From Bin87 sp965115825 (GTDB lineage Bacteria > Chloroflexota > Dehalococcoidia > Lucifugimonadales > UBA3495), in contig OZ220464.1 of assembly GCA_965115825.1 (NCBI GenBank), forward strand, positions 2,666,001-2,730,000: a stretch of 64,000 bases of DNA, written 5' to 3'. Of this stretch, positions 59,207-64,000 are shown in pieces. The notes beneath the pieces are model-generated. The model saw only the letters and a list, made by a program, of their open reading frames with translations. It did no database searches and was not told where the DNA came from. The position numbers were made by a program, and so were the translations under genes. Position 1 is the first letter of the stretch; the number at the start of each line of letters is the position of its first letter.

Positions 59207-60565
59207 CTAAATATAGCGCACGTTTTGCTCCCAGTCGTCATTGGGGGGGTTGGGCGACGGGAGGGAGCGGGCAGCGGAGGGCGCATCCATATGGTGATAC
59301 GAGCCAAAGCCGGTGTCGCGAACCGATGCGGTTGAAGTATCGTCATGGTTGATCCCGGGGTGGAGAATATCCATGACGGGAGCGAGCTGGCCCAGCACGG
59401 GATAGAGCCGCGATACGTGGAGATAAGGGTCTTTGGAAAGTCCCTCGCTGAAGCGGGCGGTATTAAAAGCAATGTCGACATTGGGGAGCTGGGTGAAGAA
59501 GTTGCTGCGCTCCAGCGCTTCCGCAGTATACGCGGCCATGGGTTCCAGCGAGTCCGGGTGCACGGGCAGGGAAACCATGATTTCCTGGGGGGAGTTGTAC
59601 GGTTCGCGTACACCCGGCACCATTTGCGACGGTGGTTCGAGGGTGGCCCAAATGGCGTCGGCAATGGACATTGAGGGTCCGTTTTCCGAGCCGATGGCGG
59701 CGTATTCCTGCCACCAGGGTGGGAAGCGAAGCCACTCGAACTTGCGCGTAATCGGCATTTTGCGCCGCACGGTGCCCATGCCCAGCCAGCCCCCGGAGGC
59801 GGGGAAGACCCGGCCATAGGCAACGGCAAGCTGGCTGCTGCCGCCGAATCCCTCTGCCAGCTCGGCGGCCTCGAACCCGGCCAGGGCGGTGACGAGTCGG
59901 AGGTCTTCGTCGCCGTTGCTGCCGGGCGACAGCCCGGTCAGCAGGCAGTTGGCGTCTTCGAGCAGGTTTTCGTAGCGCTCCCAGATGTAGCGTCGGGTCC
60001 ACTCTTTGGAGGCGTGCTCTTCCGGCAGGGTGAGCACCGGCAGCAGGACGCTGGCGGGAAAGGCTACGCGGAGCTTGCGATGGAGGCGTCCGCTGGGGAC
60101 CGAATGGCCGGAGAACCCCAGAAACTCGATGATTGTGTCGGGGGCGCGCCCGGCGCTCTCGGACTGCGCGGTGATTTGGCTGACGATGTTGTCCATATCC
60201 CGTTCCAGCGGCCCCTCGTATTCTTCAAACCGTCGGGGGTTGCGCATAAAGCCGTTGGCCATGGGTATGTAACTGGGGAACAGAACCTGCACGCCCTGGC
60301 CATGCTTGGATTTGCCCAGAAACTTGCGCAGGAATCGCTGCACGTAAGAGATGGTCAGCTCGTTGCAGTCGTAGAAGACGGCGCTTTGAACCCGCCGCAG
60401 CTGGGAGAGTTCCGACATGCGCTGCAAAAACCATAGGGCCCGCCGGCTGCCGGCAGTGCCGGCGCCCAGCACGACGAGGGAAGACGGCCTGGCGTCCGTC
60501 TTGAGCTTGGTGGCGCGGAGCAGCGGGCCGCTCCGGTCGCGCGCTTTTACGTATATGCTTGGCAT
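59207..60565 (-). CDS. tubulin/FtsZ-fold-like protein candidate, paralogue B (452 aa)
   Basis: VVLGAGTAGSRRALWFLQRM (~31-50), VFYDCNEL (~63-70), IIEFLGFSGHSVPSGRLHRK (~145-164), VLLPVLTLPEEHASKEWTRR (~173-192), and a C-terminal domain with QEIMVSLPVHPDSLEPMAAY. It matches paralogue A motif by motif but at low identity (e.g. LGFSGH/LGFGGH, YDCN in both). The LGAGTAG loop is closer to a nucleotide-binding consensus than A's. A closer relation to Tubulin_2-like proteins is my inference, not a demonstrated homology. It starts 34 nt after the alpha/beta hydrolase stop and so may be co-transcribed with it. Confidence 0.7.
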   Translation of the reverse strand: MPSIYVKARDRSGPLLRATKLKTDARPSSLVVLGAGTAGSRRALWFLQRMSELSQLRRVQSAVFYDCNELTISYVQRFLRKFLGKSKHGQGVQVLFPSYIPMANGFMRNPRRFEEYEGPLERDMDNIVSQITAQSESAGRAPDTIIEFLGFSGHSVPSGRLHRKLRVAFPASVLLPVLTLPEEHASKEWTRRYIWERYENLLEDANCLLTGLSPGSNGDEDLRLVTALAGFEAAELAEGFGGSSQLAVAYGRVFPASGGWLGMGTVRRKMPITRKFEWLRFPPWWQEYAAIGSENGPSMSIADAIWATLEPPSQMVPGVREPYNSPQEIMVSLPVHPDSLEPMAAYTAEALERSNFFTQLPNVDIAFNTARFSEGLSKDPYLHVSRLYPVLGQLAPVMDILHPGINHDDTSTASVRDTGFGSYHHMDAPSAARSLPSPNPPNDDWEQNVRYI

Positions 60566-60599
60566 GGCTGATTAGTTGTCCGGCGGGTTGGCGGCAAAG

Positions 60600-61400
60600 T
60601 CAGGAGCCCGGCTTCAGAAACGCAAGCAGGGCGCTGACGAAGCCTTCCGGGTCTTCGATCTGCGGGATATGACCGACGCCCGGCATGATGTGCTTGCGGG
60701 CGCGGACGATGTTGTTGTGGAGCAGTTCGGCGCCGTCGCGCAGGCGGTCAAGCTCGCCGTACAGCGCCAGGGTCTCGCGGGCCTTCACCAGGGGCAGTCG
60801 CGCCATGATGTCGTACCAGGCCAGGGATTCGTGGAGCTTCTTGACCCAGGGGCCGGCCTGAGCGCGGGCGTCGTTGAGGGCGGCGATCCATTCCGGGCGC
60901 GGCTCGGCGAAGGTAGTGGCTGCTTTGGCCTGCTCCGGCGTGCGGGGAACGGGCAGGCCGTCGGCGTCGTAGCCGGCGGCGGCTTCAGCGAGGCGCTCCG
61001 GAGCAGAGCGCGCATCCCACACCGGGGCACCCACCAGAGCCAGCTTGTCCAGTCGGTCGGGGAAAGACGCCGCCATCTCAACCGCCAGCACGGCCCCTAC
61101 GGAATTGCCCACGTAATGACCCCGGTGGATGTTGAGTATCTGACAGGCATCGTCCAGCGCCTGAGCGTAATCCGGGATGTTGAAATGGCGGGCAGGCTTG
61201 TCGGATTTGCCGTGGCCCAGCATATCGAAGGCGTAGCAGGTATAGTGGCGGCTGAAAGCGTCAATGACGCCGCTCCAGGCCCAAGTGGAGGTTCCCAGTG
61301 GGTGGAGCATCACCAGCGGATAGCCGGAACCCTGCTTGACGAAGTGCATATTGCCTTCCCGGGTGGGTACGGTATCGGCAAGGTCGCGCCGCACGAACAT
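60600..61400 (-). CDS. alpha/beta hydrolase
   Basis: 266 aa. Oxyanion region HPLGTSTWAWSGV, nucleophile Ser100 in VGNSVGAVLA, Asp in ALYGELDRLRDG, His in MPGVGHIPQIEDPEGF. This is the haloperoxidase/MhpC/BioH type. Substrate unknown. Upstream of paralogue B on the same strand. Confidence 0.9.
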   Translation of the reverse strand: MFVRRDLADTVPTREGNMHFVKQGSGYPLVMLHPLGTSTWAWSGVIDAFSRHYTCYAFDMLGHGKSDKPARHFNIPDYAQALDDACQILNIHRGHYVGNSVGAVLAVEMAASFPDRLDKLALVGAPVWDARSAPERLAEAAAGYDADGLPVPRTPEQAKAATTFAEPRPEWIAALNDARAQAGPWVKKLHESLAWYDIMARLPLVKARETLALYGELDRLRDGAELLHNNIVRARKHIMPGVGHIPQIEDPEGFVSALLAFLKPGS

Positions 61401-61616
61401 AACGCTGGCCTCCTCTTCGCTGCCGGCGGAACGAAAAACGCCGGCCCGGCCGTCGGCTTATGCGGTAATTTCGGTAATTCAGGGCCCGGCCGGCTGCTAC
61501 GGCGCATATGCTAACGATATGGCAGGTGTAATGTCAAATGCCGGGGCTTGTCCGGCCGCTTCATCCCGTGGGTTTCCCAAGAATTCCCCCAAAATTGGGC
61601 TAAATTGGCCCATTAT

Positions 61617-61650
61617 CGTAATACTCCCGTAATACTTCCCGGTTTATAAT
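61617..61650 (+). promoter_or_regulatory. promoter region of the truncated Fn3 paralogue
   Basis: CGTAATACT twice, 11 nt apart (61617-61625 and 61628-61636), then TATAAT (61645-61650). Same arrangement as the promoter at 4202-4235. Confidence 0.55.
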
Positions 61651-61713
61651 GCGCCGCGAATGCCCGGCATACGCTGCAACCCGCATTAAGGAGGCAACCC
61701 CAGAATCCTGAGA

Positions 61714-61753
61714 ATCCTGAAAATCGCAACATCCCGTAAATCCTGATTCTGAC
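61714..61753 (-). repeat. 40-bp dispersed repeat, inverted copy
   Basis: The only full copy of the repeat in minus orientation in this window. It is the counterpart of 4073-4112 within the duplicated upstream segment; the order relative to the promoter is the same. Confidence 0.88.
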
Positions 61754-61886
61754 AACCAACCCATCTCAACAAGGGGGAGCTACTCTCCTCCCTCCCGAGG
61801 TGGCCGCCCTGCCGGCCAATCTCACACCGTCGTTCCGGCTTATTACGGAACCCCAGACCAATCCCAATGCTAGGGATTTACCTACA

Positions 61887-63008
61887 ATGAAACCTAAGCT
61901 GCAAAAAATTACGGGGTCAGGGCCCCTGACCATAACGGTCCTCGCCGTTGCAGGCACCATGGCCCTCTTCGGCCGCCTCGCCCGGCCTAACCCCGGCCCC
62001 GGCAGCGCTCAGCAAGGCGCCTGCGCTGAGGGTGGAACCGGTTTTCAAACCACTTCCACTACCGGGGGCCGGATGGCCTTTACCGGCACGATTACCGTCA
62101 ACCAGCGCAACCTGTCCGGGGCGGCGCTGATTACCGGCCTCACCAACGACCAATCCTACCAGGTGCAAGTGCGCGTCACCTGCGCCGACACCTTCGGCCC
62201 CTGGAGCACTTCCGCATCGGCAACCCCGGCAACTGCGACAGCCGCGGATGGACCGCTCGGCAGGGTTGGGAGTTTGAAGGCCGCACAAACCTGGTGGGCG
62301 CCTGGAACGGTAAATCCGGCGGGATGGGAGTACAGCGTGTACGCCGACGGTTCCGGGCGTTGGTTCGTCGAGCATCAGGTGGACGGCAGCGCGCCCATCC
62401 CCTCAACCAGCGCAGTTGAAGCCAAGTACAGCGACCTGGTGCGGCTGGGCGAGTACGAAGCGCCGGCGTCCATCATTATGGTTGACCCCGGTGAAGGGCA
62501 GCCCGGCGATGAAATCACGCTGTCGGCGGGGAAGATGCCGGTGCACTCCCGCGTCAGCCGGATTGAAATCGGCGGGCGGGACGTAATGCCGGCGGGAACG
62601 CCCGGCACCGACCGCGATGGGGCGGTCACGGTGGAGGATATTGTTATCCCGGGCTTTGACCCCGGCGATTACAGTGTCCTGCTGGAGGTCAACAACACGG
62701 TGGCCATTGGCAACGTGGACATCCTTCCCGAAGGGATCATCGGCTCCGGCGCCCCGGCGTCTGAGGCGCTGGATGAGCTGGGCGACGACTTGCTGGACGT
62801 CTTCTATTTTGACGGGGTGAGCAAGGAGAGGCTGTTCTACGACCCGCGTCCGGAGTTCGCCGGCCTCAACACCCTGGATGAGCTGGTAGCTGGCGAAGCC
62901 TACTGGGTACCGGTGACGGAGGATGTTGAGGATGTGGCGCTGGGCGGCAAGAGCCGCAGCCTGACGTGCAGCGCCGGCGGCAACTGCCGGAACCTGATGG
63001 TATGGTAG
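61887..63008 (+). CDS. internally deleted paralogue of the large Fn3/TIG protein, 373 aa
   Basis: Start ATG 61887 (MKPKLQKITGSGPLTITVLA), the start that aligns with the 518-3937 protein; the frame is open further upstream but without homology. It keeps the signal peptide, GACAEGGTGFQTT, FTGTITVNQRNLSGAALITG and the whole C-terminus (YADGSGRWFVEHQ ... SLTCSAGGNCRNLMVW). It lacks about 50 residues after FQTT and about 700 residues between the Fn3-like start and YADGSG. Both deletions are in frame, so it is not a pseudogene by sequence. Surface protein of unknown function. Confidence 0.85.
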   Translation: MKPKLQKITGSGPLTITVLAVAGTMALFGRLARPNPGPGSAQQGACAEGGTGFQTTSTTGGRMAFTGTITVNQRNLSGAALITGLTNDQSYQVQVRVTCADTFGPWSTSASATPATATAADGPLGRVGSLKAAQTWWAPGTVNPAGWEYSVYADGSGRWFVEHQVDGSAPIPSTSAVEAKYSDLVRLGEYEAPASIIMVDPGEGQPGDEITLSAGKMPVHSRVSRIEIGGRDVMPAGTPGTDRDGAVTVEDIVIPGFDPGDYSVLLEVNNTVAIGNVDILPEGIIGSGAPASEALDELGDDLLDVFYFDGVSKERLFYDPRPEFAGLNTLDELVAGEAYWVPVTEDVEDVALGGKSRSLTCSAGGNCRNLMVW

Positions 63009-63056
63009 GCGGGCAAGCCACGCTGATCCAATCATCGGAAAACGGACAAGGAAGCG

Positions 63057-63082
63057 CCCCTCCTTATTTAATGGGGGAGGGG
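63057..63082 (+). terminator. terminator-like hairpin after the Fn3 paralogue
   Basis: CCCCTCC (63057-63063) pairs with GGAGGGG (63076-63082). Short and without a clear U-tract. Confidence 0.45.
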
Positions 63083-63140
63083 ACAAACAACCACCAAAAG
63101 AGCGGGAGTGAGCAACCGGAAGCCCATCGTTCCCATACTG

Positions 63141-63168
63141 TTCACTCCGCTCGCCCATCTGGTAAAAT
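63141..63168 (+). promoter_or_regulatory. candidate promoter of the collagen-like gene
   Basis: TTCACT (63141-63146), 16-nt spacer, TAAAAT (63163-63168), 33 nt before the ATG. Confidence 0.45.
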
Positions 63169-63200
63169 ATCCACCATCAAAAAAACAGGAGCAGATTGTC

Positions 63201-63884
63201 ATGAAGAGATACGCAACCATTGCAGCGGCGGCCCTGGTGGCCCTGCTGCTAGCTCTCCCCTTTGGCCTGGCCGCTGCCCAGGAGACAGAGACGCCCAGCG
63301 TCAACCTCCCGCCGGCCTTCATTTTCGGCACGGCCTCCGCTGACGGCATCCCCGTCCCCGAAGGCACCATGGTAGTAGCCATGGCCGGCAAGGAGGAGTT
63401 CGCCACCACCGAGACTATGCCCGGCGGCAAGTTTGAGCTGACGCTTATGCAGCCCCCCGCCGGCGAAAACACCATAACCTTTATGGTAGGCCAGCGGATG
63501 GCCGATTACAGTTTTGAATGGATGTCCGGACACCGCGCGGTGGTTAACCTCGCCGCCGACCTGGATGCACCCGGCGGCAGCGGGCCCAGCGCGCCGGGAA
63601 ACCCCGGTGAGCCGGGACCCCCGGGCGAGCCCGGTGAACCTGGAGCCGTAGGCCCGGTCGGGCCGGCGGGCCCTCCCGGTGAGCCGGGCCCGCCGGGTAG
63701 AGACGGAGCGCAAGGAGCGAAAGGCATAAACGGCCCGCCGGGCCCTCCTGGTGCGGCGGGAGCTGCCGGCCCAATGGGGCCCGCCGGGAGTTCGGGATCC
63801 ATGGGCATCATCGCGCTGATAGTGGCCATCATCGCCGCCATCATCGCAATAGCGGCCGTCGTAATGGGCCGCCGCACCGCCTAG
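63201..63884 (+). CDS. collagen-like surface protein, 227 aa
   Basis: Start ATG 63201 with AGGAGC 8 nt upstream. Signal peptide KRYATIAAAALVALLLALPF with cleavage near AAAQ. Residues ~20-125 are a beta-rich domain (PPAFIFGTASADGIPVPEGT, MVVAMAGKEE, GGKFELTLMQPP, HRAVVNLAAD; carboxypeptidase-regulatory or 'Ig-like' type). Residues ~128-198 are nearly pure Gly-X-Y (NPGEPGPPGEPGEPGAVGPV; GPPGEPGPPGRDGAQGAKG). The C-terminus is a membrane helix (IIALIVAIIAAIIAIAAVVM) followed by GRRTA. So it is membrane-anchored at its end with the collagen stalk outside. Gly-X-Y in bacteria forms triple helices in surface structures. GC-rich Gly-X-Y DNA is repetitive. Confidence 0.88.
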   Translation: MKRYATIAAAALVALLLALPFGLAAAQETETPSVNLPPAFIFGTASADGIPVPEGTMVVAMAGKEEFATTETMPGGKFELTLMQPPAGENTITFMVGQRMADYSFEWMSGHRAVVNLAADLDAPGGSGPSAPGNPGEPGPPGEPGEPGAVGPVGPAGPPGEPGPPGRDGAQGAKGINGPPGPPGAAGAAGPMGPAGSSGSMGIIALIVAIIAAIIAIAAVVMGRRTA

Positions 63885-63919
63885 CCGCGGGTCTTACGCC
63901 AGGCAACCAACCTACTCGG

Positions 63920-63949
63920 GCAGGGGCGAGCCGAAAGGCTCGCCCCTGC
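63920..63949 (+). terminator. terminator of the collagen-like gene
   Basis: GCAGGGGCGAGCC (63920-63932) pairs with GGCTCGCCCCTGC (63937-63949), GAAA tetraloop, then TGTTCTT. Thirty-five nt after the stop; the remaining ~50 bp of the window shows nothing else. Confidence 0.8.
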
Positions 63950-64000
63950 TGTTCTTAAATCGGCCCCTGCCACACCACCTCCCAATGCCCTACACCGTCA

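Larger units (their letters stand above)
61401..61886 (+). other. upstream region of the Fn3 paralogue, homologous to 3938-4280
   Basis: From about 61584 onward this DNA matches the complement of 4080-4260: AATTCCCCCA, the doubled CGTAATACT boxes, the TATAAT box, ACGCTGCAACCCGCAT-like segment, AAGGAGGCAACCCC, and the inverted 40-bp repeat. The segment 61401-61580 is unrelated. No gene is seen; leader length from the -10 box to ATG is about 237 nt. Confidence 0.7.

Overview
The window looks like a chromosomal segment of a high-GC bacterium, most likely a Chloroflexota member related to SAR202/Dehalococcoidia. That placement is inference: it rests on two luciferase-like (FMN/F420-type) monooxygenases, an FAA hydrolase, an epoxide-hydrolase-type enzyme, an acyl-CoA dehydrogenase, two oligopeptide-type ABC loci and secreted fibronectin-III proteins in one stretch. 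I see no rRNA, plasmid or phage genes and no transposase. One tRNA gene (Leu, CAA) is present.

Layout. 1-4.5 kb: start of a DUF1800 gene and a large secreted Fn3/TIG-like protein with a G26 tract in its leader. 4.5-8.2 kb (minus strand): yraN-rnhB-mnmA, preceded by three tandem PaREP1/HEPN-like paralogues. 8.3-10.2 kb: monooxygenase and ICL/PEP-mutase family enzyme. 10.2-18.9 kb: two duplicated peptide-ABC operons (SBP-DppB-DppC), each preceded by the same ~145-bp terminator/AT-rich module and each with a stem-loop between SBP and permease; neither has an ATPase gene. 19-23.6 kb: SMP-30-like lactonase, BNR-repeat protein, hypothetical, DUF4234 membrane protein, FAA hydrolase. 23.7-26.7 kb: a G/T-rich island of four tandem-repeat families around an unknown gene that itself has 60-bp coding repeats. 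26.8-38.2 kb: apt, MBL hydrolase, hypothetical, site-2 protease, PPOX flavoprotein, tRNA-Leu, a repeat-rich Fn3/Calx-beta-like protein, yqeY-purQ-EamA-purL. 38.2-42.7 kb: an NYN-LOTUS-like nuclease (apparently lacking a normal start codon) divergent from a Swt1-HEPN-TPR protein, then MOSC and a hypothetical. 43-45.2 kb: another secreted Fn3 protein and more 40-bp repeats. 45.3-57.2 kb: amidohydrolase, ispH, gpsA, NERD-helicase, monooxygenase, epoxide hydrolase, hemW and small membrane genes, Cys-motif HTH regulator, acyl-CoA dehydrogenase, Lrp-type ligand-binding protein. 57.4-61.4 kb: two paralogous proteins that may be divergent tubulin/FtsZ-fold GTPases, with an alpha/beta hydrolase. 61.9-64 kb: an internally deleted paralogue of the first Fn3 protein, in inverted orientation and sharing its promoter region, and a collagen-like surface protein.

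Housekeeping functions (RNA/DNA metabolism, purine and isoprenoid synthesis, tRNA modification) are interleaved with catabolic oxidoreductases/hydrolases, peptide uptake and a large investment in secreted, repeat-built surface proteins. A 40-bp intergenic repeat (19 full copies) ties many non-coding segments together. The most unusual elements are the paralogous pair at 57.4-60.6 kb, the G/T-rich repeat island, the NYN gene start, and the duplicated secreted-protein locus forming long inverted repeats at the two ends of the window.
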